Shown: positions 48,733 to 58,954 of the stretch, piece after piece
Position numbering within the stretch: the first letter of the stretch is position 1
Layout: each line of letters opens with the position of its first letter
Origin: Bowmanella sp. JS7-9
GTDB taxonomy: Bacteria > Pseudomonadota > Gammaproteobacteria > Enterobacterales > Alteromonadaceae
Direction of reading: 5' to 3'
DNA length: 64,000 bases
Assembly: GCF_004329715.1 (NCBI RefSeq)
Contig: NZ_JXSY01000005.1
Location: 1-64,000, forward strand
The notes under the pieces: generated by a model
What the model was told of the DNA's origin: nothing
The model's database searches: none
Seen by the model: only the letters and a program-made list of their open reading frames with translations
Position numbers and translations under genes: made by a program

Positions 48733-50088
48733 ATGAAAAGTGTAAAATTAAATCCCGTCGGCTCGATGAGCCTGCTGTCACAGTATGAAGTAGATCGCTT
48801 GATGCACTCTACTACCAGCGAATTATACCAACTGGCACGTAACTGCTGTTTGGCAGTACTGAACTCCGGTGCCGAAATTGATAATCCGGAAGAAATATTT
48901 AAACCCTATGAAGATTTTGATATCCGCATCCTGCAAAAAGAGCGCGGCATAAAAATTGAGCTGACTAACCCACCTGAATTAGCGTTTGTGGATGACGTAC
49001 TCATTCGAGGCGCACATGAGCATCTGTTTGCCGTTATCCGTGACTTACTGCACATGTCGGCCAAATACGACATGGGCGCTAAGACCGCAAACGATTCAGG
49101 CCATATCACCCACATGGTGTTTGATATGCTGCGCAATGCCGAAGTATTCAAGCCAGAAAACGATCCCAACATGGTGGTCTGCTGGGGTGGGCATTCAATC
49201 AATGACGTGGAATACCAGTACACCAAAAAAGTCGGTTATGAACTGGGATTGCGCGAAATGAATATCTGTACCGGTTGTGGCCCGGGCGCGATGAAAGGGC
49301 CGATGAAAGGCGCAACCATTGGCCATGCCAAACAACGTTACCGTAATGGACGCTATTTAGGTGTGACAGAGCCAGGCATTATTGCCGCCGAGCCACCTAA
49401 TGCCATCGTGAATGAACTGGTGATCATGCCGGATATCGAAAAACGTCTAGAGGCATTTGTGCGTTTAGCCCAGGGGATTGTTATCTTCCCAGGTGGTGCA
49501 GGTACCGCAGAGGAATTATTGTATTTGCTTGGTATTATGCTGAACGAGCAAAACAAACATCAGTGTCTGCCGTTGGTGTTAACCGGCCCGGAAGAATCGC
49601 GCGCATACTTCGAATCAATCGATGAGTTTGTTGGCGCAACATTGGGTCCACAAGCACAGAGCCTGTATACCATCGTGGTGGGTGATGCCGCCGCAGCTGC
49701 ACGTAAGATCAAAGAGCAGCAAAGCAAATTACTGGAATACCGCCGCGCTACCGGTGATTCATACCACTTCAACTGGTCATTAAAGATCGAGTCGGAGTTC
49801 CAGGCGCCCTTTTATCCCAGCCACGAAAATGTCGCGGGCCTGGATCTGCACTTCGAACAACCGGTGTCCGCTTTAGCGGCGAACCTACGTCGTGCGTTTT
49901 CTGCCATTGTAGCGGGCAACGTGAAGGCTGAAGGCCTCCGTGAAATCCGCAAAAACGGTAAATACCAGATTAATGGTGATCCCAAGATTATGGCGATGCT
50001 GGATGACCTGTTACGTTCGTTTGTGGAACAACAACGCATGAAGTTACCTGGCTCAGCCTATAACCCATGCTATGAAGTGGTAAGATAA
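48733..50088 (+). CDS. ppnN: Nucleotide 5'-monophosphate nucleosidase PpnN (YgdH)
   Basis: Cleaves purine and pyrimidine nucleoside monophosphates into base and ribose 5-phosphate; in E. coli it is stimulated by ppGpp. It is 451 residues from the ATG at 48733 (GGAA upstream; an ATG six codons earlier lacks a ribosome site). The N-terminal and C-terminal DUF3412-type regions flank a LOG/lysine decarboxylase-like Rossmann domain with [16 protein letters not shown] and [17 protein letters not shown]. The tail [14 protein letters not shown] matches the E. coli protein. syd-queF-ppnN synteny is conserved with E. coli. Confidence 0.94.
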   Translation: MKSVKLNPVGSMSLLSQYEVDRLMHSTTSELYQLARNCCLAVLNSGAEIDNPEEIFKPYEDFDIRILQKERGIKIELTNPPELAFVDDVLIRGAHEHLFAVIRDLLHMSAKYDMGAKTANDSGHITHMVFDMLRNAEVFKPENDPNMVVCWGGHSINDVEYQYTKKVGYELGLREMNICTGCGPGAMKGPMKGATIGHAKQRYRNGRYLGVTEPGIIAAEPPNAIVNELVIMPDIEKRLEAFVRLAQGIVIFPGGAGTAEELLYLLGIMLNEQNKHQCLPLVLTGPEESRAYFESIDEFVGATLGPQAQSLYTIVVGDAAAAARKIKEQQSKLLEYRRATGDSYHFNWSLKIESEFQAPFYPSHENVAGLDLHFEQPVSALAANLRRAFSAIVAGNVKAEGLREIRKNGKYQINGDPKIMAMLDDLLRSFVEQQRMKLPGSAYNPCYEVVR

Positions 50089-50098
50089 TCTTCCTCTT

Positions 50099-50128
50099 GC
50101 GGAATCACGTCAGATGGCGTGATTCTGC
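50099..50128 (+). terminator. Hairpin after ppnN
   Basis: GAATCACG (50102-50109) pairs with CGTGATTC (50118-50125). Only GTTTAATCCC follows, so the U-tract is weak; likely a partial terminator. Confidence 0.5.
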
Positions 50129-50196
50129 GTTTAATCCCTTAGAGTCTTTGCACTGCCCCCCTTACAATATTCGTCAGTCAGTTTGAGTGTGGACGC

Positions 50197-50583
50197 ATGA
50201 AAAAGGTTATTTTTAAACGTATTGCCATCGGCCTGGTCGCTTACGCGGCAATTATGTTGACCGTACAATATTTTTACGAAGAAAAAACCGAAGACATGGT
50301 CTGGCAGGACCGAGAATTGTTCAATAAAGTCAAAATCGAAGCGATGGTATCGGGTACTCACCGCGATAAAGTTATCGACTTACTTGGCTCTCCGGATATC
50401 AGTGAAGCGAAACGCATAGGCACGGATATCTATCAGGTCATGTTTTACCGCACCCAACGCAAAACGTCCGACGGTATTACCACGGAAGATGAATGTACGC
50501 CGCTGCTATTTCACAACAACCAACTCATCGCCAAAGGTGATGGCAGCTATCAACAATATCTGGCCAAACAAAACAGCTTCTGA
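50197..50583 (+). CDS. DUF3192 family protein with N-terminal membrane anchor
   Basis: A 128-residue protein with one N-terminal hydrophobic helix (about 8-25) and no lipobox. The soluble part matches the DUF3192 lipoprotein at 46099-46452 in order and spacing: HRDKVIDLLGSPDIS, VMFYRTQRKTSDGITTEDECTPLLFHN (two blocks) and a final GDGSYQ. So the window holds two paralogues, one anchored by lipid and one by a helix. Function unknown. Confidence 0.8.
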   Translation: MKKVIFKRIAIGLVAYAAIMLTVQYFYEEKTEDMVWQDRELFNKVKIEAMVSGTHRDKVIDLLGSPDISEAKRIGTDIYQVMFYRTQRKTSDGITTEDECTPLLFHNNQLIAKGDGSYQQYLAKQNSF

Positions 50584-50654
50584 CATCGATTCGGACACAC
50601 CTCGCCGGTAGCATTGTTTTGCTGGGCAGATCAAGGCCTGCATACGTTTTTCAG

Positions 50655-50683
50655 TGGAAAATCAAGCAGTAAAATGCTATAAA
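50655..50683 (+). promoter_or_regulatory. Probable isocitrate dehydrogenase promoter
   Basis: TATAAA (50678-50683) preceded by TGC (extended -10), with a weak TGGAAA 17 bases upstream. Start near 50690, giving a 60-base leader. Confidence 0.5.
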
Positions 50684-50749
50684 ACGCCCCCTCTGAGATT
50701 AGGCTATTTTATATAAGCCCATACTTTTATTAATCGTTAAGGAATCTAC

Positions 50750-51757
50750 ATGACTCAACGACGTATTACCGTAATCCGTGGTGACGGTATCGGTCCAAGC
50801 ATTATTGACTCTGCCCTGCAAATCCTCGACAAAGTCGGCTGTGATTTTGCCTATGACTTTGCCGACGCAGGTCTTACTGCGTTAGAAAACGAAGGTGAGT
50901 TGTTGCCGCAAAAAACCTTGGATCTGATCGCTAAAAATGGCGTGACATTAAAAGGCCCACTGACTACGCCAGTTGGCGAAGGTTTTACGTCTATTAACGT
51001 AAGCCTGCGTAAGAAATTCGAGCTTTACGCAAACGTGCGCCCGGTAATTTCTTTCAAAGGTACCCAAGCCCGCTACGAGAACATCGATATCATCACTGTG
51101 CGCGAAAATACCGAAGGTATGTACAGTGGTCTGGGTCAAATCGTTTCTGAAGATGGTTCAGAAGCCGAAGCGAAGAGCAAAATCACCCGTGCGGGTGCAG
51201 AGCGTATTGTTGAATTCGCTTACGAATTAGCCCGTCGTGAAGGCCGTAAGAAAGTTACCGCCGTGCACAAAGCAAACATCCTCAAATCAACTTCTGGCTT
51301 GTTCCTGAAAGTTGCCCGTGAAGTCGGTGAGCGTTACCCGGATATCGAGTCTGCTGAGATGATCGTAGACAATGCTTGTATGCAGCTGGTGATGAACCCA
51401 CACCAATTCGATGTGATGGTTACCACTAACCTGTTCGGTGACATCATCTCTGACCTGTGTGCCGGTTTGGTTGGCGGTCTGGGCATGGCACCAGGCGCCA
51501 ATATCGGTAAAGACTGCGCGATTTTCGAAGCCGTACACGGTTCTGCACCGGACATCGCCGGTAAAAACCTGGCAAACCCAAGCTCAGTAATCCTGGCCTC
51601 TATTCAGATGCTTGAGTATCTGGAAATGGGCGACAAAGCCGAGAAAATCCGCAACGCACTGAAAGATGTGATTGAAAGCGGTGACCGCACTACCCGTGAC
51701 CTGGGTGGTTCTGCAGGGACCACAGACTTTACACAGGCGGTACTGGATCGTCTGTAA
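50750..51757 (+). CDS. Isocitrate dehydrogenase, IDH3-like and probably NAD-dependent
   Basis: Oxidative decarboxylation of isocitrate to 2-oxoglutarate in the TCA cycle. It is 335 residues, shorter than the 416 of E. coli Icd and like mitochondrial IDH3 subunits. The substrate motif SINVSLRKKFELYANVRP and the metal aspartates of TNLFGDIISDLCAG are present. In the cofactor loop HGSAPDIAGKNLANPSS the positions equal to Lys344 and Tyr345 of the NADP enzyme are Asp and Ile, the pattern of NAD-specific enzymes. Homoisocitrate or isopropylmalate dehydrogenase is the alternative, less likely because of the SxNxxLR site. Confidence 0.85.
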   Translation: MTQRRITVIRGDGIGPSIIDSALQILDKVGCDFAYDFADAGLTALENEGELLPQKTLDLIAKNGVTLKGPLTTPVGEGFTSINVSLRKKFELYANVRPVISFKGTQARYENIDIITVRENTEGMYSGLGQIVSEDGSEAEAKSKITRAGAERIVEFAYELARREGRKKVTAVHKANILKSTSGLFLKVAREVGERYPDIESAEMIVDNACMQLVMNPHQFDVMVTTNLFGDIISDLCAGLVGGLGMAPGANIGKDCAIFEAVHGSAPDIAGKNLANPSSVILASIQMLEYLEMGDKAEKIRNALKDVIESGDRTTRDLGGSAGTTDFTQAVLDRL

Positions 51758-51776
51758 GACGACTTCAAACAGACAT

Positions 51777-51806
51777 AAAAAAACCGGCTTATGCCGGTTT
51801 TTTTTA
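51777..51806. terminator. Bidirectional terminator between isocitrate dehydrogenase and wecA
   Basis: AAACCGGC (51781-51788) and GCCGGTTT (51793-51800) around TTAT, with long A and T runs on the two sides. Confidence 0.93.
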
Positions 51807-51821
51807 TTGCCAGATGTTAGC

Positions 51822-52862
51822 TCAACCACGCATCCACTTAGAAAAGCGCCAAACGTGTAAAAAGGCATAATCGTAGGCCAAAAACAGGCCAATAAAGCTA
51901 AATAGCATAACCGGCTCTGGTACAGAGAAATATTCCCCAGCCAATCCTACACCGGCTAAAGCGACGGAAATTAAACCAATCAATGCACAAGCCTGGCGTG
52001 ACGAAAAACCAAACCGCATAAAGATGTGATGAATATGGTCTCGATCCGCAGACAAAGGCGATTTTCCTTTGCGCACGCGACGATGCATCACAGCAAACAT
52101 GTCAATCAGAGGAACAGCAATGATCCATAACGCAGTAACCGGACGAAAACTTCCTTCTCCATCCTGCGTACCAATAACCAGCAGCCAAACTATGGTCAAG
52201 CCCAGCATCATGCTGCCGGCATCACCCATAAAGACTTTACCAAATAAGCGACGCAGACCGCCGAGATTAAACAAAAGGAACGCCGTTAAAGCTGCGACAA
52301 AGGTAGCGGCTATCACAAACAGATTCTGATTCTCCGCCCAATAGAAAAGTACGCATAAACTACCAAAACTGACTGTTGCAAGAACACCAACTAAGCCGTC
52401 AATACCATCCGTCATATTAAATGCATTGATTGCAGTGGCTACGGCTAACAGCGTAACGGGCAAAGCTAATAAACCGATATTGACGCGACCTAAACCAAAC
52501 AAATCACCGAGGTCATACAGAGCATAGCCAGCACCCCAAATCATAATAGAGGCGATCAACAGCTGCGCAACCAGACGAAAACGTGCGCTGATATCGTAAT
52601 AATCATCCAAGGCACCAATCAACACCATAAAAGAACACGAAATGAGGTAAAGATTGACCGCCAGTGTTTCCTGAATGAAAAACTGCGTGATTATCAGAAT
52701 GGTAAAATAAATGCTGATCCCACCGATAAGTGGAATATGCCCGACATGTTGCTTCCGTTCAGAAGGTTTATCAACTAACCCGATATTTTCAGCAATCGGC
52801 CGGAGAATTGCGATACAGGCGAACGCCACCGCAAAAGAAGATAAAAAAACCACACTCACCAT
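51822..52862 (-). CDS. wecA: Undecaprenyl-phosphate GlcNAc-1-phosphate transferase (WecA-like)
   Basis: Polytopic inner-membrane enzyme that starts a surface glycan by moving GlcNAc-1-P from UDP-GlcNAc to undecaprenyl phosphate. It is 346 residues with about ten helices. The DDYYDIS, NAFNMTDGIDGL, FMGDAGSMMLG and HIHHIFMRFG motifs of the WecA/MraY superfamily are all present. The carrier comes from UppS. It is divergent from wecB. A different HexNAc-1-P specificity cannot be excluded. Confidence 0.9.
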   Translation of the reverse strand: MVSVVFLSSFAVAFACIAILRPIAENIGLVDKPSERKQHVGHIPLIGGISIYFTILIITQFFIQETLAVNLYLISCSFMVLIGALDDYYDISARFRLVAQLLIASIMIWGAGYALYDLGDLFGLGRVNIGLLALPVTLLAVATAINAFNMTDGIDGLVGVLATVSFGSLCVLFYWAENQNLFVIAATFVAALTAFLLFNLGGLRRLFGKVFMGDAGSMMLGLTIVWLLVIGTQDGEGSFRPVTALWIIAVPLIDMFAVMHRRVRKGKSPLSADRDHIHHIFMRFGFSSRQACALIGLISVALAGVGLAGEYFSVPEPVMLFSFIGLFLAYDYAFLHVWRFSKWMRG

Positions 52863-53161
52863 AACTTATTTGACCTCATTCCTTGAAGTAACTGCTCTTT
52901 CGAATGCTAACACGTGTAACCCCTCGCCCTCACCGACTTTTGAGTTAAATAAATGTAATAAAACGTTTAGTTCCTGACACCCGAGTTAAAGCGAGCGGAA
53001 GTGTAGCCCATTGAAGAAAAAAAAACACGTTACAATAGCAGCGATAGAGCGATTTACGGCAAGAACTGTAATCTTCATATTACATTGATTGGCACTTTGC
53101 ATAACCTTTGCAGACTGGCATACTTGCGCCAAATAAAATTACAATCCCAAGGAAATTTAGG
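52863..53161. other. Intergenic region between wecA and wecB
   Basis: About 300 bases separate the divergent genes. It is AT-rich with an A9 run at 53016-53025. Apart from the candidate wecB promoter I see no gene, RNA structure or repeat here. Confidence 0.5.
53096..53124 (+). promoter_or_regulatory. Candidate wecB-wecC promoter
   Basis: TTTGCA (53096-53101), a 17-base spacer and CATACT (53119-53124) preceded by TGG. Start near 53131, 31 bases before the GTG. Each box matches four of six consensus bases. Confidence 0.4.
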
Positions 53162-54286
53162 GTGAAATATAAGAATATTTTATTAGTGTTTGGTACCAGG
53201 CCAGAAGCCATCAAAATGGCTCCGCTAGCCTTGGAACTGAAAAACCACTCACAATTGAACGTAAAAGTATGTGTTACAGGTCAACATCGCCAGATGCTTG
53301 ATCAGGTATTAGGACTTTTCGAGTTAACACCAGATTACGATCTTAATTTGATGCAACCAGGACAGGACTTGTACAGCATCACCAGCCGAGCATTGCTGGG
53401 ATTGCGTGATGTATTTATCGATGCAAAGCCAGATTTAGTATTGGTGCACGGTGACACTACTACAACCTTTACCGCCTCTTTGGCCGCTTTTTACCAAAAA
53501 ATACCTGTCGGCCATGTCGAAGCCGGATTGCGCACAGGCGATATCTATAGCCCTTGGCCAGAAGAAATAAACCGTAAACTCACAGGTTCCCTAACAAAAC
53601 TGCATTTCGCACCAACGGAACGTTCCGCACAGAATCTTTTGCAGGAAAATGTCGACAATAACGATGTGCACATTACCGGAAATACGGTTATCGATGCGCT
53701 GCTCCAGGTTGTCGATAAAATAAAACATGACACTTCGTTAAACACAGAAATGCAGCAAAAATTTGCGTTTCTGAATCCAGATAAGAAGCTGATTCTGGTT
53801 ACAGGCCACCGCAGAGAGAGTTTTGGCGGTGGCTTTGAACGTATTTGTCATGCATTAAAAGCGTTAGCCGACCGAGGTGACGTGGAAATTTTGTACCCTG
53901 TCCATCTCAACCCAAATGTAAAAGAGCCGGTTGACCGTATCTTAAAAAATGTCAGCAACGTACATTTAATCGAACCGCAAGACTATTTGCCTTTTGTGTA
54001 TCTAATGAGCCGGGCATATTTAATCCTGACCGACTCGGGTGGCGTGCAAGAAGAAGCACCATCGCTGGGTAAGCCCGTGTTGGTGATGCGCGACACCACC
54101 GAACGTCCTGAAGCCGTGGAAGCGGGAACAGTTAAACTGGTTGGTACTGACGATAAGGTTATCGTCAGTACGGCCAATGAATTGCTCGACAACCCAGATG
54201 CATACGAAAAAATGGCCTTTGCTCACAACCCATATGGTGATGGTAAAGCCTGCGAACGTATCACCAACATTATTTTGAATTCATAA
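53162..54286 (+). CDS. wecB: UDP-N-acetylglucosamine 2-epimerase
   Basis: Converts UDP-GlcNAc to UDP-ManNAc. It is 374 residues from the GTG at 53162, which has AAGGAA seven bases upstream and is directly followed by the conserved [23 protein letters not shown] 54 bases earlier opens the frame but has no support. [29 protein letters not shown] and [21 protein letters not shown] are the family motifs. The product feeds WecC ten bases downstream. Confidence 0.95.
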   Translation: MKYKNILLVFGTRPEAIKMAPLALELKNHSQLNVKVCVTGQHRQMLDQVLGLFELTPDYDLNLMQPGQDLYSITSRALLGLRDVFIDAKPDLVLVHGDTTTTFTASLAAFYQKIPVGHVEAGLRTGDIYSPWPEEINRKLTGSLTKLHFAPTERSAQNLLQENVDNNDVHITGNTVIDALLQVVDKIKHDTSLNTEMQQKFAFLNPDKKLILVTGHRRESFGGGFERICHALKALADRGDVEILYPVHLNPNVKEPVDRILKNVSNVHLIEPQDYLPFVYLMSRAYLILTDSGGVQEEAPSLGKPVLVMRDTTERPEAVEAGTVKLVGTDDKVIVSTANELLDNPDAYEKMAFAHNPYGDGKACERITNIILNS

Positions 54287-54295
54287 GGAACAGCC

Positions 54296-55543
54296 ATGTC
54301 TTTTGAAAAGGTTTCCGTAGTCGGACTAGGCTACATAGGTCTTCCTACTGCCGCCGTTATCGCGTCTCGCGGTATCGAAGTAATTGGAATCGACGTAAGC
54401 GAAAAAGCAGTCAATACCATTAATCAGGGTAAAGTGCACATTGTTGAGCCTGATTTAGATATGGTCGTTCAGGCCGCGGTAAATGTGGGAAAACTGCGCG
54501 CTACGCTCACCCCTGAACCAGCGCAAGCGTTTATGATTGCCGTACCTACTCCATTTAAAGATGGCCATAAACCCGATCTTTCCTACATTCAAAGTGCAGC
54601 TAAAGCAATTGCACCGGTGCTGGAAAAAGGCAACCTGGTAATTCTGGAGTCGACCTCCCCGGTCGGTGCAACAGAGCAACTCGCCGAATGGCTGGCTGAG
54701 TACAGAGCAGACTTAACCTTTCCACAACAGGTAGGCGAAGACGCCGATATTCAGGTAGCACACTGCCCAGAACGGGTTTTACCAGGCCGGGTACTGGAAG
54801 AGCTAGTTTCAAACGATCGAATTATTGGCGGTATGACAAAACGCTGCAGCGAACGTGCGACTGCGCTTTATAAAACCTTTGTGCGTGGCGAATGCATCAC
54901 CACCAACAGCCGTACGGCAGAAATGGCAAAACTGACCGAGAACTCATTCCGTGACGTAAACATCGCGTTTGCTAATGAATTGTCGGTTATCAGCGATGAG
55001 CTAAAAATCAACGTGTGGGAACTTATCGCACTGGCTAACCGTCACCCCCGGGTGAATATCCTGAGCCCTGGCCCTGGTGTAGGCGGCCACTGTATCGCGG
55101 TTGACCCGTGGTTCATTGTGGACTCGGCACCAGAGTCGGCAAGGATGATTCGCACCGCGCGTGAAATTAATGACGGCAAACCAGATTATGTTATTCAGCA
55201 GGTGAGTAAAGCCGCGGATGAATTTAAACGGCCGGTTATTGCATGTTTGGGCCTGGCATTTAAAGCTGACATTGATGATTTACGCGAGAGCCCCGCATTG
55301 GACATTACCGCTAAGTTGGCCGATATGAATATCGGTGAAATATTAGCGGTTGAACCCAATATTCATGAGCTACCGCCAAAGTTGTTGGACAAAGCCATCT
55401 CACTGGTCAGCCTGAAAGATGCTTTAGATAAAGCCAATGTGCTAGTTGTGTTGGTTGATCATAAGCAATTCAAAGCAATGACCAGCGCAGACATCAACAG
55501 CAAAGTCGTTGTCGATACTCGCGGGCTGTTCAGCAATAAATAG
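54296..55543 (+). CDS. wecC: UDP-N-acetyl-D-mannosamine dehydrogenase
   Basis: Oxidises UDP-ManNAc twice with NAD to UDP-ManNAcA. It is 415 residues (E. coli 420). NAD-binding VVGLGYIGLPTAAV (about 8-21), STSPVG, the ENSFRDVNIAFANEL helix and the catalytic cysteine in GVGGHCIAVDPWF are intact. With WecA and WecB it forms the ManNAcA branch known from enterobacterial common antigen, although the Fuc4NAc genes of that pathway are not in this window. Confidence 0.95.
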   Translation: MSFEKVSVVGLGYIGLPTAAVIASRGIEVIGIDVSEKAVNTINQGKVHIVEPDLDMVVQAAVNVGKLRATLTPEPAQAFMIAVPTPFKDGHKPDLSYIQSAAKAIAPVLEKGNLVILESTSPVGATEQLAEWLAEYRADLTFPQQVGEDADIQVAHCPERVLPGRVLEELVSNDRIIGGMTKRCSERATALYKTFVRGECITTNSRTAEMAKLTENSFRDVNIAFANELSVISDELKINVWELIALANRHPRVNILSPGPGVGGHCIAVDPWFIVDSAPESARMIRTAREINDGKPDYVIQQVSKAADEFKRPVIACLGLAFKADIDDLRESPALDITAKLADMNIGEILAVEPNIHELPPKLLDKAISLVSLKDALDKANVLVVLVDHKQFKAMTSADINSKVVVDTRGLFSNK

Positions 55544-55559
55544 TCATTAGATATCTAAT

Positions 55560-55589
55560 GAAAAAGGCAGGTTAATCCTGCCTTTTTTG
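55560..55589. terminator. Bidirectional terminator between wecC and galU
   Basis: AAAAAGGCAGG (55561-55571) and CCTGCCTTTTT (55577-55587) around TTAAT, between convergent genes. Confidence 0.93.
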
Positions 55590-55596
55590 TTAGTTA

Positions 55597-56487
55597 TTAA
55601 TTAAGACTTGATAAATACTTTTTGAATGCGTCACCAATCTGGGGATGCCGTATTGCATACTCCACGCTCGCCTTCATGTAGCCTAACTTTGAGCCACAAT
55701 CATGGCTTTTGCCTTTCATGTAGTACGCGTCGACCTGCTCGAGCTTCATTACTGAAGCAATTGCATCGGTGAGCTGAATTTCATCACCGGCACCAGGTGG
55801 CGTAAACTCCAATTGCTCCCAGATTTCTTTAGATAGAACATAGCGCCCAACAACAGCCAAATCTGATGGCGCGTCATCAACCGCCGGCTTTTCAACCATT
55901 TGATGAATTTTGGCTGATTGCCCAGGTTCAATACTTACGCCATCGAGGTCTACCACACCGTAATTACAAACGTCTTCATGGGGCACTTCTTCCACCATGA
56001 TTTGGCTTACGCGATTTGTGTTAAAGCGCGCTACCATTTCGGCCAGGTTATCTTTTTTAGGATTGCTGGCTACATCATCAATAATCACATCTGGCAAGAC
56101 AACTGCAAATGGCGCATCACCCACAATGGGTCGAGCGCACAGAATTGCATGTCCTAAACCTTTCGCCACACCTTGCCGAACATGCAGAATCGTCACGTCT
56201 TTTGGCACGATAGATTGTACTTCGTCCAATAATTGTCGCTTTACGCGTTTTTCAAGTGTCGCCTCTAGCTCAAAACTGGTATCGAAGTGGTTCTCGATAC
56301 TGTTTTTACTGGCATGGGTCACTAGAATAATTTCCTTAATACCGGCATCAACGCACTCTTTCACCACGTACTGGATGAGAGGTTTGTCCACAATGGGCAG
56401 CATTTCTTTTGGAATAGCTTTTGTCGCGGGCAACATACGCGTGCCTAGTCCTGCAACCGGAATAACCGCTTTCTTTACTTGAGACAT
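55597..56487 (-). CDS. galU: UTP-glucose-1-phosphate uridylyltransferase
   Basis: Makes UDP-glucose from UTP and glucose 1-phosphate. It is 296 residues (E. coli 302). The nucleotide loop [20 protein letters not shown] (about 13-32), [21 protein letters not shown] and GRYVLS motifs are all typical. It lies 12 bases after ugd, which uses its product, so the two form a supply unit for UDP-glucuronate. Confidence 0.96.
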   Translation of the reverse strand: MSQVKKAVIPVAGLGTRMLPATKAIPKEMLPIVDKPLIQYVVKECVDAGIKEIILVTHASKNSIENHFDTSFELEATLEKRVKRQLLDEVQSIVPKDVTILHVRQGVAKGLGHAILCARPIVGDAPFAVVLPDVIIDDVASNPKKDNLAEMVARFNTNRVSQIMVEEVPHEDVCNYGVVDLDGVSIEPGQSAKIHQMVEKPAVDDAPSDLAVVGRYVLSKEIWEQLEFTPPGAGDEIQLTDAIASVMKLEQVDAYYMKGKSHDCGSKLGYMKASVEYAIRHPQIGDAFKKYLSSLN

Positions 56488-56499
56488 GATTAGCTCCCT

Positions 56500-57843
56500 T
56501 TAATTAAATGCCTTCACCGACAATCCACGGCCAATCGCATAATAAGCGAATCCGCGTTCGGCCATTTCCTCCGGCTCAAATAAGTTACGCCCATCAAAGA
56601 TGACAGCTGAAGATAATTTGTTTTTAAGTAGATCGAAGTCTGGCACCCGGAAAGTTTTCCATTCAGTGCAAATCACCAACATGTCGGCATCATTCAACGC
56701 AGCTTCTTTGGTACCACACAGTATTAAATCATCGCGGCTACCATAAATACGCTGGGTTTCTTCCATTGCTTCAGGGTCAAATGCCTGAACTTTTGCTCCG
56801 GCCGCCCACAATTGCTCCATCAGCACGCGGCTGGATGCTTCACGCATATCGTCGGTGTTAGGTTTAAAACTCAATCCCCATAACGCCACGGTCTTACCGG
56901 CCAATTCACCATTAAAGTGTGCGTTGATGTAGCTAAATAGCTTTTCTTTTTGACGATAGTTAACAGCTTCAACTGCCTCGAGGATACTAGCGTTGTAACC
57001 CACTTGGTTGGCACTGCGAACCAATGCCTGTACATCTTTAGGGAAACACGAGCCACCGTACCCGCAGCCAGGGTAGATAAAGTGATAGCCAATACGCGGA
57101 TCGCTACCGATACCTTTGCGCACGTTTTCAATATCAGCACCAAAACGTTCGGCCAGGTTAGCCATTTCATTCATAAAACTGATTTTGGTGGCGAGCATAC
57201 AGTTCGCTGCGTATTTGGTTAATTCAGCCGAACGAATGTCCATCACAATCACACGGTCATGATTGCGGTTAAACGGAGCGTAAAGCTTGCGTAAGCGTTT
57301 TTCTGCCAGTTCTGAATCAGTGCCGATAATGATGCGATCGGGACGCATACAATCGTTAACGGCCGCCCCTTCTTTGAGAAATTCGGGATTTGATACTACA
57401 TGGTAATCTAACGATTTTCCTGCTCCGTCGAGTGTTTGTTGCACGCGCGCTTTAACTTTATCCGCGGTGCCCACCGGTACGGTAGATTTAGTCACAATTA
57501 CCGCCTCACGAGTCATATGAGTCGCGATTGTCTCGGCCACTGCCAATACGTATTTCAGATCCGCAGAGCCATCTTCATCGGGTGGCGTACCCACTGCGAT
57601 GAATAACACATTGGCATGCTCTACCGCTGATTTGGCGTCGGTTGTAAAATTTAAGCGACCGGCTTCAAAATTCGATTTAACAATCGGTTCCAACCCTGGC
57701 TCATAAATTGGAATGACACCATTTTTCAGGCCTTCGACCTTTTTAGCATCAACGTCCACACAAATAACATTGTGACCAACTTCGGACAGTACCGCCCCCT
57801 GTACTAATCCCACGTATCCCGTACCGAAAACAGTGATATTCAA
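56500..57843 (-). CDS. ugd: UDP-glucose 6-dehydrogenase
   Basis: NAD-dependent four-electron oxidation of UDP-glucose to UDP-glucuronate. It is 447 residues. The NAD fold [22 protein letters not shown] opens the protein (split: [11 protein letters not shown]). The catalytic cysteine is in [14 protein letters not shown], and the C-terminal nucleotide-binding domain includes [17 protein letters not shown]. It is separate from the WecC dehydrogenase, giving two uronic acid routes in the window. Confidence 0.95.
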   Translation of the reverse strand: MNITVFGTGYVGLVQGAVLSEVGHNVICVDVDAKKVEGLKNGVIPIYEPGLEPIVKSNFEAGRLNFTTDAKSAVEHANVLFIAVGTPPDEDGSADLKYVLAVAETIATHMTREAVIVTKSTVPVGTADKVKARVQQTLDGAGKSLDYHVVSNPEFLKEGAAVNDCMRPDRIIIGTDSELAEKRLRKLYAPFNRNHDRVIVMDIRSAELTKYAANCMLATKISFMNEMANLAERFGADIENVRKGIGSDPRIGYHFIYPGCGYGGSCFPKDVQALVRSANQVGYNASILEAVEAVNYRQKEKLFSYINAHFNGELAGKTVALWGLSFKPNTDDMREASSRVLMEQLWAAGAKVQAFDPEAMEETQRIYGSRDDLILCGTKEAALNDADMLVICTEWKTFRVPDFDLLKNKLSSAVIFDGRNLFEPEEMAERGFAYYAIGRGLSVKAFN

Positions 57844-57952
57844 AATAGACCTTTATAACTATTAAATTTCGTGTATTTGCGAACAATATCACGTCAAAGT
57901 GAAGATTTACTTAAACATCTGAAAAGAAGCGCCTTTAAGTGACTATCCTTGG

Positions 57953-58954
57953 TTAGTTTTTATAATACCCCCGATACCAATCGACAAAGCGCTGAACGCC
58001 CTCTTCTATAGAGGTAGCAGGCCGGAATCCCACGGCTTGTTGTAAATCGTCAATATCAGCGTAGGTAGCCGGCACATCACCATCCTGCATGGGATAGTAT
58101 TCTTTGATGGCTTCAATGCCCGTCGCTTTTTCAATCGCCTGAATAAAATCCATTAACGCCACTGGCTGATTGTTACCGATATTAAATATCTTATAAGGCG
58201 CTGAACTGGTTGATGCATCTGAACCGTTCCAGCCCGGATTTGGTTGTGGGATCACATCCTGAATGCGCACAATCCCCTCAACAATATCGTCGATATACGT
58301 GAAATCCCGCTGCATTTTGCCGTGGTTAAATACCTTAATCGGCTTACCATCCAAAATAGCTTTGGTGAACAAAAACATCGCCATATCCGGCCGGCCCCAC
58401 GGGCCATAAACGGTAAAAAAGCGTAAACCGGTTGTAGGGATACCGTACAAATGGCTATAAGAATGGGCCAACAGTTCGTTGGATTTTTTGGTCGCCGCAT
58501 ATAAGGACACCGGGTGATCTACTCTGTCCCCGGTTGCAAACGGCATCTTACTGTTCATGCCGTATACCGAGCTGGACGAGGCATAAACTAAATGCTCAAC
58601 CTTGTTGTGGCGACATCCTTCCAGAATCGTCATCGTGCCTGTGAGGTTACTATCCACATAGGCCATGGGGTTTTCCAGCGAGTAACGTACCCCCGCCTGC
58701 GCGCCTAGGTGAATAACACGATTAAACTGCTGCGAAGCAAATAACGCAGCTATGCCTTCGCGGTCAGCCAAATCCATTTCAACGAACTCAAACCCCGGCG
58801 TACCAGCAAGTTGTGCAACTCGGTCACGTTTGAGTTGCACATCGTAGTAATCGTTGAGGTTATCTAAGCCAATAACGGAATGACCTTGTTCCAGAAGGCG
58901 TTTAGTTACAAAAAAGCCGATAAAGCCGGCTGCACCGGTTACTAAAAATTTCAT
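57953..58954 (-). CDS. UDP-glucuronate 4-epimerase
   Basis: SDR-family epimerase of 333 residues that probably interconverts UDP-GlcA and UDP-GalA. NAD motif GAAGFIGFFV (7-16). IGLDNLNDYYDVQLKRDR is the block typical of bacterial UDP-glucuronate epimerases (CapI/LpsL type). The catalytic Tyr-Lys pair lies in SLYAATKKSNE after the SSSSVYG serine. Neighbouring ugd supplies the substrate. Its start overlaps the 3' end of the glycosyltransferase gene by four bases. Confidence 0.88.
   Translation of the reverse strand: MKFLVTGAAGFIGFFVTKRLLEQGHSVIGLDNLNDYYDVQLKRDRVAQLAGTPGFEFVEMDLADREGIAALFASQQFNRVIHLGAQAGVRYSLENPMAYVDSNLTGTMTILEGCRHNKVEHLVYASSSSVYGMNSKMPFATGDRVDHPVSLYAATKKSNELLAHSYSHLYGIPTTGLRFFTVYGPWGRPDMAMFLFTKAILDGKPIKVFNHGKMQRDFTYIDDIVEGIVRIQDVIPQPNPGWNGSDASTSSAPYKIFNIGNNQPVALMDFIQAIEKATGIEAIKEYYPMQDGDVPATYADIDDLQQAVGFRPATSIEEGVQRFVDWYRGYYKN

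Noticed and set aside
53011-53036. TTGAAG...TACAAT as wecB promoter
   Set aside because: Spacer is only 14 bases; the TTTGCA-17-CATACT pair nearer the gene fits better.
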